The notes under the pieces are model-generated. The model was given only the letters and a program-made list of their open reading frames with translations, searched no databases and had not been told where the DNA came from. Shown piece after piece: positions 11,452-22,470 of a DNA stretch of 64,000 bases. Position numbers and translations under genes: made by a program. Origin of the DNA: Orobanche coerulescens (Eukaryota; Streptophyta; Magnoliopsida; Lamiales; Orobanchaceae); NCBI GenBank assembly GCA_033398695.1, contig CM065804.1, positions 48,329,501-48,393,500 on the forward strand, in the 5' to 3' direction. Positions within the stretch are counted from its first letter, which is position 1. Each line of letters begins with the position of its first letter.

Positions 11452-12430
11452 AGAGCATGACGATATCAAACCACGCTCTATTAAAGGATGTCAATGAAGA
11501 GTAGATTGGCCTAAATGGAAACAAGCTATCTAGGTGGAGCTTGACTCTCTGACAAAATGCTAGGTATTTGGCCCAGTAATGCTAACTCCGCCAAGTGTAA
11601 AGCCTGTTGGACATAAATGGGTTCTTGTCAGAAAGTGTATTGAGAATCATGAAGTCCTAAAGTACAAGTCCGATATTATTGCATAAGGTTTCTCACAACA
11701 CCCTGGTATCAATTACGAGGGAAATGTACTCCCCCGTAATGGACGTTCCGCTATTTAATTAGCTTAGTTATTTCTGAAGGATTGGAAATACAGCTAATGG
11801 ACATGGTCACTGCGTATTTCTATGGGTATCTAGACACAGAGATTTACATGAAAGTGCCTGATGGCATTCAATTATCCAAATCAAGTAATTTGACCATAGA
11901 GTGCGTATTCAGTTCATTTGAAATGCTCAGTTTATGGTTTTAAATAATCCAAAAATATGTGGTATAACCGTCCGAGTGAATACCTAATTAGGAAGGGATA
12001 AAAGAACAATGAACTGTGTCCATGCGTCTTTGTAAAGAAAACAAGTTCCGAATTTGCAATCATCGCAGTATATGTCGATGATATGAATATAATCGGCACT
12101 CTTGATGAAATAAGAGAAACCGCCAGATACTTGAAAACTGAGTTTGAGATGAAGGATCTTGGGAAGACTCATTTCTGTCTAGGCATTCAGATAGAACATA
12201 GAGTTTGTGGAATTCTCGTCCACCAATCTAGTTTTGTCCAGAAGATGCCTAGAAGCATTAACATGGATAAATCACACCTGGCTAGCACTCCCATGATTAG
12301 TCGTAGTTTGGATGTGAAGAAAGATATATTCCGTCCAAAGGAAGATAACGAAGAGCTTTTGGGAGCTGAAATTCCCTACTTAAGTGCAATAACACTCTAT
12401 TGTACTTGGCACAATGTACACGACCCGATA
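11452..12430 (+). pseudogene. Copia reverse transcriptase remnant
   Basis: RT (RVT_2 type) of the interrupted copia element. The N-terminal part reads VDWPKWKQAI (near 11500) and KPVGHKWVLVRK (near 11600). The active-site region reads AVYVDDMNIIG (near 12070), where YVDD is the polymerase motif. It is followed by LKTEFEMKDLGKTHFCLGIQIE (12130-12190), the block typical of plant copia RT. Stops and frameshifts occur in the middle, so the enzyme is inactive. Confidence 0.8.
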
Positions 12431-12496
12431 TAGCCTTCTCAGTAAATTTGCTGGCCTGATTTAGTTTAGCATTGATGCAACGTTATTGCAATGGTA

Positions 12497-12800
12497 TCAA
12501 AAACATATCCAGATACGTAAAAGGAACCATTGACTTACGATTTTTTTCCCTACAAGCAGGCAAATGAAGTTGATTCCGTTAAGGCAAATGCTGAAGTAAA
12601 TACTAATACTGGAGAACCTACCCCAACGAACGTATTGATAGAATTTGCTAATGCAGGGTATCTCTCCAACCCACACAAAGGTTGTTCCCAAATTGGTTTT
12701 GTATTCGCTATTGGGAAATGGAGATTTAATAAGCAAATCCTCGTAGCTACCTCATCTAAACACGCTCAGATTATCACCATTACACATATCCGATTCGTCA
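12497..12800 (+). pseudogene. Copia RNase H remnant
   Basis: The segments NISRYVKGTIDL (near 12500), LIEFANAGYLSNPHKGCSQIGFVF (12630-12705) and KQILVATSSKHAQI (12735-12770) match the RNase H end of a copia polyprotein (the usual A-D-A-G-Y and A-T-S-S-x-H-A-E blocks). The acidic residues are partly replaced (ANAG, HAQI). Similarity ends near 12790, where a different reading begins. Confidence 0.75.
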
Positions 12801-13365
12801 TGAATGGTTTGTAGAAAAAGGTGAGATTTTCCACAAGAAAGGGTATGTGAAGAAAGATCGTCAAAGGAAATCAGGAATTCCTTTTGGTTCTATTCTGACA
12901 GAAAGTTTTGAAAGAGAAGGCACTGATTTGCCTGAACTTCATGGAACATTCATCCCAAAGGGGAATATGGTTTATGAAGGAACCATTAGATCGATGCGAT
13001 ATAAGCAGATGAGGAACCGTGGCTGGGTATATGTTTCCTATCTAAAAGACAGTGACATTTTGATTGATGGAAGTTCCTTATGACGTGTTGAGGATGGCTA
13101 GAGGGTTTCAGATCGAGAGGCCCCATATCTGTGCTCCTATATCTCAGGCCAGTTCATCTTGAGGCAGTGGAGCTAGTTCAGATTCATCTCAGATGGATGT
13201 TCAGATGGGATGACTCGAGAAAGATGCTAAAGAGATGAAACTAAGAGTTCGAAGGTCATAGACTATGATTGAAAACATTTGTACTCACTTCGGTATAGAC
13301 ATACCCCCTCATCCTTTAGATGCCGACCTTGATTAGATGACTTTCTTCATCTTGATGATTTTCTA
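12800..13365 (+). pseudogene. Unrecognised coding remnant after copia RNase H
   Basis: A frame open from before 12800 to 13083 reads HEWFVEKGEIFHKKGYVKK, then a basic and serine-rich stretch with GIPFGSILTESFEREG. After a stop the same product seems to continue in shifted frames (ARGFQIERPHICAPISQ, IDIPPHPLDADLD). It does not fit a copia RNase H or 3' UTR. Its style recalls uncharacterised plant transposon-associated proteins, but I cannot assign a family. It may be an older element or a captured gene fragment. Confidence 0.4.
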
Positions 13366-13482
13366 AATGACTTGTTTTGACCGACATTCTCATACATTTT
13401 ATGTTGATGGTTTAATGTTTTGCCTTTGTTTGGATATTCTGATGTTTTGCTTGGTTAATTTTATTATTTCATTGATACTTAT

Positions 13483-13485
13483 ATA

Positions 13486-13545
<60 letters not shown>
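13483..13545. repeat. (TA)n microsatellite
   Basis: About 60 bases of almost pure AT dinucleotide repeat, ending directly at the Sire1 LTR terminus. It looks like the insertion target. Confidence 0.95.
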
Positions 13546-13546
<1 letters not shown>

Positions 13547-14149
13547 GTTGGCCACAATATACAATATAATCAGCTAACAAGAGGGGGTGAGTAAGCTGTA
13601 TCTTTTTTGAAGTTTATTTGCGTAGCAGAAGTCTAAGGTTAAGTTGTTGTAAATACAATAACTGAATAATCATGTTAGCTTGATGCGTACAGGGTTTTTA
13701 CGATATGTATACTAAAATCACATAAGCAGATAGAAAAAGTAAATGACAGAATGTAAAGACACACTAATTAAAGTGGTTCGAGCTAAACCCCTCTACATCC
13801 ACTGGTCCTCTACACAAGGGTAATTTTTTTTATTAAAATCATAGCGTACACAATTGTGTGACTTTAACTAAACAAGTCGATGTATTGTTCACACATATTG
13901 ATACATATGATAGCCGCTTGGGCCTTTCACACTGATTGGCTTGGCTTCTTAAACTTGCTTCTTCTCACACAGATTGAAGCTTCTGTAATGCCCATAATTT
14001 TTATTGAATGTTTGACCTTGCCATTCTTCCTCTTTTGTCGCTCTGGAAACACTTTGAGATGTTGTCGATGTTGATTTAGAGTTTCGTACATTTTTAGATT
14101 ATGATCGTGTTGACCGGACCTTTTAGGCAGTGTTCTGGGAACATGCAGA

Positions 14150-14663
14150 TAGCGCACGCTATGCCCAAGATAACGTACGCCATTTCTACTCGAGTAGCGC
14201 ATGCTAGCTTTGAACCTTAGCGCGTGCTAACGTTCGGAGCATGGCAGAGGCAGTAGCTGATTCTGCCCCCTGGACTAGCAGTTAGCGCACGTTAGGTGTT
14301 ATCTAGCGTACGCTATTCGGGTTTAGTAGCGCACGCGAACATCGCTCGTAGCGTACGCCAATGATCTGAGTCGGTAGAGTCAGTGGGGTATTTCTACTTT
14401 ATGTACTAGTAGGTAACGCACGCTAGGCGGCAGCTAGCGCACGCTATAGGTGTTGCATAGCACGCGCTATTGCCCAATCGTAGCGCACACTAGCGGAGTT
14501 GGGCAGTGAACTGGAATTTTTGTAGGATACCAGCTAGCGCACGCTAAGGTGTGGTAGTGCGCACTAACGTCTCAGGACAGAAGCCAATAGACTACCGGGT
14601 GACCCCTTTAGCGCACGCTAACCCCAATTTTTAGCGCGCGCTAACCTGGCACTGTATATAAGG
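14150..14663 (+). promoter_or_regulatory. Near-palindrome array and TATA box, solo LTR A
   Basis: About 16 variants of TAGCGCACGCTA in roughly 490 bp at irregular spacing, with arms TTAGCG and CGCTAA around a CA/TG centre. The array ends about ten bases before TATATAAGG (14655-14663). The position suggests a U3 enhancer. The binding factor is unknown. Confidence 0.6.
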
Positions 14664-15193
14664 GGCAGTCAACCCCTGCACTTGTCATTTCACATCTTTT
14701 TCACTCATTTCGATAGGAGAGCTCGGGAGAGGGTGATTTGAGGCAGTCCTTCTTCAACTATCATCATCTTTGGTGGGATAACAAAGATTTCACAATATCT
14801 AATCCATTTCTATCTTCCAAATCAAGGTAAAATCCTTAGAACCCTAGTTTTGGGAATTTTTGGAGATTTTCTTAGATTCGTTCGGTTTATCCATTTTGAA
14901 GCTTGAGATCTTTGATATTATGATGTATCTACCTCATACCCACGTTTCCCCTACGATTATATGGATTGTTTTGTACCTTGTTCGGTCTTGAGAGGGTTTG
15001 GGCTATTTTCAAACCTCTAGTTCATTCTCCTCGTAGTTTCGTGAATTATAGGCGGGTTTCAGGAGTTTCATCATGTGATATGAGTATATATTATTGATTA
15101 TCGTATTCCTTACGAATCATTTAGGTGCCGAAAGTGCATTCTTGGACCTACCAAAATTATACTCTTTTCCTTCCGATTCTGGATGTCTCAAAG

Positions 15194-15591
15194 GCAAGTA
15201 TATATTTATGATTGTGCGTTCTCGACTTTGAAAGTAAGATATATGAATTGTATAATGGTTTATATCCACTCTTGGATGGGCCGACGGGTCCTCTGAGGGT
15301 TCCGTAGCCTCTGGTGCCATTCCACAGATATTTTGGGTTAACCACTTTGGGATGGACCGATGGGTCCTCTGAGGGTTCCATAGCCTCTGGTGCGGTTCCG
15401 TAGTTAATCATATATGTATTTAATGTGATGCTATAAGATTTAGTTATTCCGGAATACTAGTCTTGAGTTGATGAGATGATGATTACAGTTACTTTATTGT
15501 CGAGGAGCATTGTTTTTCATATTCGATATACTTGTACTAGCTATTCGACGGCTAACCCCTTTATGGGGGAAATACCTTTCATGTATTTCAG
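15194..15591 (+). other. Candidate GC-AG intron, solo LTR A
   Basis: Donor AAAG|GCAAGTATA, branch-like GGCTAACCCC (A at 15555), acceptor CATGTATTTCAG|GATCC. The length is 398 nt, identical to copy B. AG|GCAAGT is the known extended consensus of GC-type donors. Inference only. Confidence 0.5.
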
Positions 15592-16204
15592 GATCCAGGA
15601 GAGCGGATAAGCATATACCGGGCCGATATGAAGATGATGGGTAAGTGTGATGCTGTGTCTTGTCTCTGGTTATGTTTTGTATTTCCTCCATTCAGTGTTG
15701 TTGTATTTGAATGGTTTTTCAATACTCAAGTACTGTTTTCGGTTCCCTTGATGTTTCGGCCTGTGTTGTCGTGGTATTGATTTGTGATGTGTTGTATTCG
15801 GATGTAATTGGATATGGTTTTGAATACCATTTTTATTGTCTTCCATTTCATTGTACTTGGACCTTCTCGGTCAAAGTTCATAGTTTCGCGTATAAATAGC
15901 CTTGTCGGTCCCAAGTCGGGGCTCACGGTACTGTAATATACCCTGAATAACCTGGGGGTGTTACAGCTTCATCCTTGATGTTATTCGTCCCACACAGGTC
16001 AGACATAGCAAATCTTAGACAACACAAGGCTAAGTAAACTAAACGGCAATACCCGTACTTTTTATTCAATGTTTGACCTTGCCATTCTTCCTCTTTTGTC
16101 GCTCTGGAAACATTTTGAGATGTTGTCGATGTTGATTTAGATTTTTGTACCTTTTTGGATCATGATCGTGTTGACTGGACCTTTCGGTAGTATTCTGGGG
16201 ACGG

Positions 16205-16723
16205 GCAGATAGCGCACGCTAGGCCCAGGTTAACGCACGCTATTTCTACTCGAGTAGCACACGCTAGATTTGAGCCTTAGCGCGCGCTAACGTTCGGAGC
16301 AAGGCAAAGGCAGTAGCTGATTATGCCCTCTGGACTAACAGTTAGCGCACGTTAAGAGTTAGCTAGCGCACGCTATTCATGTTCAGTAGTGCATGCTAAC
16401 ATCGCCCGTAGCGTACGCTAATGATCTGGGTCGGCAGAGGCAGTAGGTTATTTCTACTTTGTCGACTAGTAGGTAACGTACGCTAGGCGGAAGCTTGCGC
16501 ACGTTATAGGTGTTGCGTAGCACGTGCTATTGCCCAGTCGTAGCGCATGCTAGCGGTGTTGGGTAGTGAACTTGAATTTTTTCAGGATACCAGTTAGCAC
16601 ATGCTGAGGTGTGGTACCGCGTGCTAACGTCTTAGGACAGAAGCCGCCGGCCTACCGAGTGACCCCATTAGCGCCCGCTAACCCCGATTTTTAGTGCGCG
16701 CTAACCTGGCGCTGTATATAAGG
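16205..16723 (+). promoter_or_regulatory. Near-palindrome array and TATA box, LTR B
   Basis: Same arrangement as copy A. Many motif copies carry transitions (for example CGCACG to CGTACG or CACATG), as expected from decay of methylated CG sites. Confidence 0.5.
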
Positions 16724-17263
16724 GGTAATCAACCCCTGCACTTCTCATTTCACATCTTTTTCACTCATTTCGAAGGGAGAGATCGGGAGAGGGCGATTTG
16801 GGGCTATTTGAGGCGGTACTTCTTCAACTATCATCATCTTTGGTTGGATAACAAAGATTTCACTACATCTAATCCATTTCTATCTTCCAAATCAATGTAA
16901 AATCCTTAGAACCCTAGTTTTCGGAATTTTTGGGGAATTTCTTAGATTCGTTGGATTTATTTATCTTGGAGCTTGAGATCTTTCATATTATGATGTATAT
17001 ACCCCGTACCCACGTTTCCCCTATGATTATATGGATTATTTTGTACCTTGTTCGGTCTTGAGAGGGTTTGGGCGATTTCCAAACCTCTAGTTGATTTTCC
17101 TCGTAGTTTCGTTAATCGTAGGCGGGTTTCGGGAGTTTCTTCATGTGATTTGAGTATGGATTATTTATTATCGTATTCCTTACGAATCGTTTAGATGCCG
17201 AAAGTGCGTTCTTGGACCTACCGAACTTATACTCTTTTTCTTCCGATTCTCGATGTCTCAAAG

Positions 17264-17661
17264 GCAGGTATATGTTTATGATTGTGCATTCTCGACTTTG
17301 AAAGTAAGATATATGAATTGTATAATGGTTTATATCCAGTCTGGGATGGGATGACGGGTCCTCTGAGGGTTCCATAGCCTATGGTGCGGTTCCACGGATA
17401 TTTTGGGTTAACCACTCTGGGACGGACCGATGGGTCCTCTAAGGGTTCCGTAGCCTCTGGTGCGGTTCCGCAGTTAATCATGTATGTATTGAATGTGATG
17501 CTATGAGATTTAGTTATTCCGGAATACTAGTCTTGAGTTGATGAGATGATGATTACATTTACTTTATTGTCGAGGAGTATTGTGTTTCATATTCGATATA
17601 CTTGTACTAGCTATTCGACGGCTAACCCCTTTATGGGGGAAATACCTTTCATGTATTTCAG
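17264..17661 (+). other. Candidate GC-AG intron, LTR B
   Basis: Donor AAAG|GCAGGTATA, branch-like GGCTAACCCC (A at 17625), acceptor TATTTCAG|GGTCC; 398 nt. The donor core keeps GC and AGGT with one change from copy A. Confidence 0.45.
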
Positions 17662-18854
17662 GGTCCAGGAGAGCGGATAGCCATGTACCGGGTAGGCATG
17701 AATATGATGGGCAAGTGTGATGCTGTGTCTTGTCTCCAGTTATGTTTTGTATTTCCTCCATTCAGTGTTGCTGTACTTGAATGGTTTTTGAATACTCGAG
17801 TACTGTTTTCGGTTCCCTTGATGTTTCGGCCTGTGTTGCCGTGGTATTGATTTGTGATGTGTTGTATTCGGATGCATAGGATATGGTTTTGAATACCATT
17901 TTTATTGTCTTCCATTTCATTCTACTTGGACCTTCTCGGTCAAAGTTCATAGTTCCGCATATAAATAGCCTTGTGGGTCCCAAGTCGGGGCTCACGGTGC
18001 TATAATATACCCTGAATAACTTGGGGGTGTTACAGCTTCATCCTTGATGTTATTCGTCCCACACAAGTCAAAGATAGCAAATCTTAGACCACACAAGGCT
18101 AAGTAAACTCAATGGTAAGATTGGTATGACGAGATCGAACAACAGTTGTATGCTTGGTACGCATTTACTGTAAGTGTGTTGTTCGCACTGAGGGCCTTGT
18201 ATATTTTTTATCTTTTGATGAAGATGTATGCTTGAAGAAATATAGTGCTCTTTCAAAGATTGATAATCAGATTGTCAATTCTTTGAATCGTCAGGTGAGC
18301 AATGTCCTATTGATTGGAGCTATTTATAACCTTAGAAATTGATACGTTATAAATGTAGCCATTGGCCGGTTGGTGAGATTGAGAGTGCTCTAATTGGCGG
18401 CTTCATTATGTTTTGAATTAAAGGCTATTTGCATTTAATGCTTCCAACATTCATTTTGACCATCATTAAATGCTCTTCAGACTGTAGTCTCTTCGGCAGC
18501 ACTAAATGATGTCCTATCAGCATGAAATGCTACTTTAACCTTGAATACTTTGGGAATAGAGAATGCTTGCTTTCTCAAAAGTTTAAAGTTTCCTCAGTCC
18601 TGTTGGATTTGTGTTTTACTTTTCCCATGTAAAACACTTACAGCGTGTTTGGTGTATCCAACATCTTCGTCTTTGCAGTATCTTGAAGACTACGCCATAT
18701 GAAAGGACTCTTGACTTTGCTGGAAGATCTTATGCTGTATGGATAGGGTGTATGATGTTCTCCTAACAACTTCCACACTTAGACTGATATTCTGACTTTG
18801 AAGATCTTACTGTATGAAGCAATTATCAATACATAGGAAGGGTTCTTCCCAACA

Positions 18855-18869
18855 ATTTCCCCCTAATTG
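18855..18869 (-). other. Sire1 polypurine tract
   Basis: On the minus strand AATTAGGGGGAAAT lies directly before TGTTGG of the LTR, after a CTTTTGGCATTATCA stretch. Sire2 has the same arrangement at 62450-62467. Confidence 0.8.
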
Positions 18870-19373
18870 ATAATGCCAAAAGTTCTAATAAAGAGAGGTT
18901 GTCTTCATGTCTTCTGTTGGAAGTTCTGATCTTCGAGACTTGGTCTAAAAATTTTGACTGCTCGCAGGCAAGTTCTAAAATAATAAATCCTACAGGACTA
19001 AGTATATTACAACTTAAATTATAATTGGCGCATAGGCACAATCTTACAGGAAGTAATGTTATTTGAATACAACTTAAACTATGAACTAGACAAGTTCTTA
19101 CAGCTTTGAGACTTATCGATGTTTTATACTTAATAAAACATTTCAATGCAAAATATAATCAAAGTAATATCATTAGACCACGAGATGTAATCTTTGAGAT
19201 AAAAAGGTATTTTATTGATAAACATATTACAATGCTGAGTGCATTAAAGGATTACATCGGAAAGAAAAATATGAGATAGTAATATGCAGATAATAGAAGT
19301 TTTATCCCCTATAAGACTAATGCGTATAACATTTCATGGAGGGGTCATGCTCGGTTCCCTTCCACGAGTTGAA
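18870..19373 (-). other. Sire1 3' non-coding internal region, part 1
   Basis: AT-rich sequence between the Sire1 polypurine tract and the Tat1 insertion. No conserved coding motif seen. It continues at 22476 once Tat1 and one copy of aaatg are removed. Confidence 0.55.
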
Positions 19374-19378
19374 AAATG

Positions 19379-20325
19379 TGTTGTGTCGCGATTAACACAT
19401 CCCGACGGCGATTGTCATAAGGGCCGAGCGACCGAGTCAGCGTCAAATGAACCAAGGTAACTTGCCAAGCGAAGAGTCCAGACCAAGTTCAGGTACCGAG
19501 CGATTGACGTCCGGGGCGACCGCCTCTTGACACCTAGCAATCGACTCTGGTGCCCGACCAAGGACAACCGTCCTATGCCACGTATAAGGCCATCATCCGT
19601 CGTATCTACCGAGACCAGATCTCGGAGTAAAGGCCCACGTGCAGATCCAGGAAAAGGCGCCATAGGAAAAGGCCTTTGACTCCAGCCCATCAACAGCTGT
19701 CAACGACAAGCACAAACCTCACCTACCGACAGACCTGCCGAGAGGTCCAAAATGGACACGTAAGGCACATGGCGTCTTCTCAATGGTTCGCACAACTGGC
19801 TGTCAGTAGCAGCCGCAGACTTTAAGGGAACCGACCCATGTGCTGAGACGATCGCCCGCTTATTATAATGCGAGAAAGGCGATCGCCCGCTCGGGATCAA
19901 GACATCCCAGCTACCTCCTCTCCTATAAATAGAAGGCTTCCTGCACTTGATAAGAGCTCGGCTTTTCTCTTGACTCTGTCTATGATTTATCTCTCAGAAC
20001 CTCTTAACCAAAAGATGGTCGGCAGAAACGAGAACTCCCTACAGTTCAAGAACTCACAGAGCATCAACTCTGGTTCTTCCGGCAATCTTCAGCACTCAAT
20101 AGCTAGATAACTAGGGTCTTTACACTCATCGTAATTGTACTCTAACATTAATATTTGTACTCCCAAGTATTCGTATTAATAATATCTCGCGAGAGCATTC
20201 AAGCCCGGGACTAACAATCCAGGTAAATCTTGTGTTATTTACTTCCTCACGGATGTGCTCTCGCATTTGTTTGTTACTCGTCCATTCCAGCATATCATCT
20301 CCGGATAATATTTTGGGTAACAACA
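19379..20325 (+). repeat. Tat1 5' LTR
   Basis: 947 bp, TGTTGTGTCGCG to GGGTAACAACA. A TATAAATAG box is at 19924-19932. It matches the Tat2 LTRs (28313-29243, 57111-58023) closely. Confidence 0.9.
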
Positions 20326-20345
20326 ATTGGCGCTAGAAGAAGGGG
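20326..20345 (+). other. Tat1 candidate primer-binding site
   Basis: attggcgctagaagaagggg directly after the LTR. A TGGCGC start is known for Athila/Tat-type PBSs. I cannot confirm the matching tRNA. Confidence 0.5.
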
Positions 20346-20452
20346 TATCTACCTTCATTTTCATTCTGACCGTTTCGAAGAACACTCACTGTTCTCCGGA
20401 GCATATACTTGAAGAAGCACTCACTGTTCTTCAAAGAAAAACCTTCAGAATC

Positions 20453-21975
20453 ATGAGATCTGCCACCACATCAAAGGGAGCCACTCTTCGATCCACCGGA
20501 CACCTTATTCCGGCTCAATCCTAGCCCCAACCTATGGCGGAGGGTAGCCGCGGTGGCGCGAGACTCTCGATCCCTCCCCCGAGGGACGTCCCTAGCCTCT
20601 CACTCGATCAGTTCCAAACCGTGGAACAGATCGAGGGGGCCATGGCCATACTACGGGAGCGACGGAGAGCATGCGGTGCGCCCGCTATTACCCCATCAGC
20701 CATCTGCCGCACGGGCAAACGTGAGCTTAAGGGGTTACTTTTCGAGCAATCGTCAGGAAGCCCCGATTCATGAGCAGAAGCACTCACGAGGCGGGACGGT
20801 TCCGTTTTCAACCACCTAGGAAGCGACCCATTATGGAGGCCGGGGCATTCTGGCCCCAGCCATGAGACGACGGAGCCCAAATCCATCACCAGGAGTTCGG
20901 CATACCCAACTCCCAAAAGGCAGGTCGGCCACTTGGTTCCCCCTCGCCAAAGAACCAAGATCGGCGGCGACGGACTCATCGCCTACCGCGGATCCAGGAG
21001 ATCGGTACACGATCGCCTCGGATCCCGCTCCGAGAGCCAAACCACGAGCAACCAAGCTACGGTGATGGCCACAATGTAACGCCAGCTCGATGGCATGAAG
21101 GCGCTCCTAGAAACTGGGGCAGGCACCAACAGAATGATCGCCGAGCCAAGTGAGCCGCTCGCGGTCCAGATTGAAATTGCCCCCGTGCAGCCAAGGATTG
21201 CTCCTCCTCAAACACCTTTGTACGAGGGGAGATCGGACCATGAGACTCACCTGAGCAAGTTTCGGATCTACATGACCGGATGCGGGGCATCTAACGCGAC
21301 CAGATGCCGAATGTTCCCGTTGACACTAGGCAATCTAGCCCATAGGTGGTACATTTCATTGCCACCGCGATCCATCAGTTCCTTTGAACAACTGGCGAGC
21401 AACTTCACATCGTACTTCGCCGCCAAGGTCGCTCGACCAGAAGGTCCCCACCGCATGATGAAAATCAGGCAGGGGGAATACGAATCCGATGAAGACTACA
21501 TCGACCGGGTGGATGAGATAATCCTCAACGGCGATGCCATAAGCGACGAGATCGCCCTCTACTCGGTCCTAGGGGGATTCGATGGTCTTTCGCCCATGTT
21601 CAGGCACCTTACAAAGGACACCCCCTCGACCTACACAATCTTCCGCGCCAAGGCCACTGACTTTTTGGCCAGGCAGAGGTTGCCCGCCCTTCGCCAAGGC
21701 GAGGGGGCAGAAACGGCGATTGCCAAGTCCAACAAGGCGGTCGCCAAGCCACCCGGTGATTTCAGGACCTTCAAGGATGTGGAACCCCATCTCTACCACA
21801 ACCTCAGTCTATCTCCGGCTCATATTTTCTATGCCATCCAGGGTCGCGAGCGGCTAAGCAATCCGAAGGCGGTAAGAGACCACGGTCATCTGGACTGCAA
21901 CAAATTTTGTGCTTACCACAAGAGTCCCGGCCACAACACCGATCAATGCCGCGACCTCCTCAAACAACTCTGAAG
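20453..21975 (+). pseudogene. Tat1 gag
   Basis: Capsid/nucleocapsid polyprotein of a Tat-lineage gypsy element. One frame runs from the ATG at 20453 to the TGA at 21973, with three internal stops (TAG near 20522, TGA near 20771, TAA at 21077). The longest intact part (21095-21973, 292 residues) holds the retrotransposon gag domain: TPLYEGRSDHETHLSKFRIYM near residue 40, RWYISLPPRSISSFEQL near residue 84 and a MMKIRQGEYESDEDYIDRV block near residue 120. It ends in a zinc-binding segment CAYHKSPGHNTDQC (C-x2-H-x4-H-x4-C, a variant knuckle). The Tat2 copy reads through two of these stops, so they are copy-specific. Confidence 0.82.
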
Positions 21976-22274
21976 ATTGTTCGAGGAGGGCAAGCTGGAC
22001 AGTCTAGTAACTTAGCCGGAGCCCCGGGCGGAAAGGATCAAGTGCCGCGATCGGCGTCAGAACGACGATCACCACTCTCCCAATCCGATCGCCAGAATCA
22101 AACACGGAGAGCCAGAGGATTCATACGAGTTGATCCTCCCGATCAACCCTGGCGGCCAGATCTTTATGCTTCAATCAAGAGGTGGAAACTTCGGAGGTCT
22201 TTTCCCAGTTTCCACCATGTCAAACAAAAGGCCACTGCCCAAAGCAACGTCTCTAAAAAATGGAGGACTCGATT

Positions 22275-22470
22275 GTAATTGTACTCTAGTATTAATATTT
22301 GTACTCCCAAGTATTCATATTAATAATATCTCGCGAAAGCTTTCAAGCCCGGGACTAACAACCCAGGAAAATCTTGTGTTATTTACTTTCCCACGGACGT
22401 GCTCTTGCATTTTGTTTGTTACTCGTCCATTCCAGCATATCATCTCCGGATAATATTTTGGGTAACAACA
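22275..22470 (+). repeat. Tat1 3' LTR remnant
   Basis: Only the terminal part of the LTR, from attgtaattgtactc to GGGTAACAACA, fused directly to the end of the gag-downstream region at ggaggactcg. The fusion shows a short shared actc at the junction. Confidence 0.85.

Larger units (their letters stand above)
1355..12830 (+). mobile_element. Ty1/copia retrotransposon remnant, split by LARD1
   Basis: Protease, GAG-pre-integrase, integrase, RT and RNase H appear in the order PR-INT-RT-RH, which defines Ty1/copia. The element is broken between integrase and RT by LARD1 (3274-11446), flanked by the 5-bp duplication attat. Without the insertion the reading AQEII|EHDDIKPRSI continues into an RT N-terminal segment. 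gag, both LTRs and the PBS are not recognisable, and many stops show age. Confidence 0.8.
13984..15965 (+). repeat. Solo gypsy LTR (copy A)
   Basis: 1982 bp from TGTAATGCCC to GGGGGTGTTACA, flanked by gcttc at 13979-13983 and 15966-15970. No internal region is present, so it is a solo LTR left by recombination. It carries about 16 TTAGCGCACGCTAA-like motifs (14150-14645), a TATATAAGG box (14655-14663), a candidate GC-AG intron (15194-15591) and a 3' end closely similar to LARD2 LTRs. Confidence 0.88.
16048..18034 (+). repeat. Gypsy LTR copy B (duplicate of A)
   Basis: 1987 bp aligned to copy A along its length, with roughly one difference per 10-15 bases by eye. It keeps the motif array (16205-16705), the TATATAAGG box (16715-16723) and the candidate intron (17264-17661, donor AAAG|GCAGGTAT). 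Confidence 0.85.
13984..18110 (+). repeat. Two-copy tandem duplication of solo LTR plus flank
   Basis: Unit 1 (about 13984-16047) and unit 2 (16048-18110) each hold one LTR followed by the same 75-bp Sire1 LTR flank, starting gcttcatccttgatg at 15966 and 18035. The second LTR lacks its first bases (TGT), and its start is fused to ggcaa of the flank copy. The flanks also differ by a few substitutions, so the duplication is not recent. Confidence 0.85.
13546..18854 (-). repeat. Sire1 3' LTR, interrupted by solo LTR duplication
   Basis: On the minus strand it starts TGTTGGGAAGAACCC (from 18854) and ends GTGGCCAACA (at 13546). Removing 13984-18039 leaves about 1.25 kb, close to the 1.22 kb of the Sire2 LTR. 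A TTATAAATAG box is visible on the minus strand near 18330. It is preceded by GGGGGAAAT, a polypurine tract, as in Sireviruses. Confidence 0.8.
19379..22470 (+). mobile_element. Tat1: gag-only Tat-type gypsy element
   Basis: A complete 5' LTR (19379-20325), a gag frame (20453-21975) and only the last ~196 bp of a 3' LTR (22275-22470), flanked by perfect 5-bp duplications aaatg (19374-19378 and 22471-22475). No protease, RT or integrase coding is present. The intact duplication with a truncated 3' LTR means the loss of pol and most of the 3' LTR happened inside the inserted element or during its reverse transcription. Confidence 0.87.

Noticed and set aside
14150..14645. Short repeated motif with variable spacers resembling a CRISPR array
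   Set aside because: Spacing is irregular, the motif is degenerate and only 12-14 bp, it sits in an LTR promoter, and the genome is a plant.
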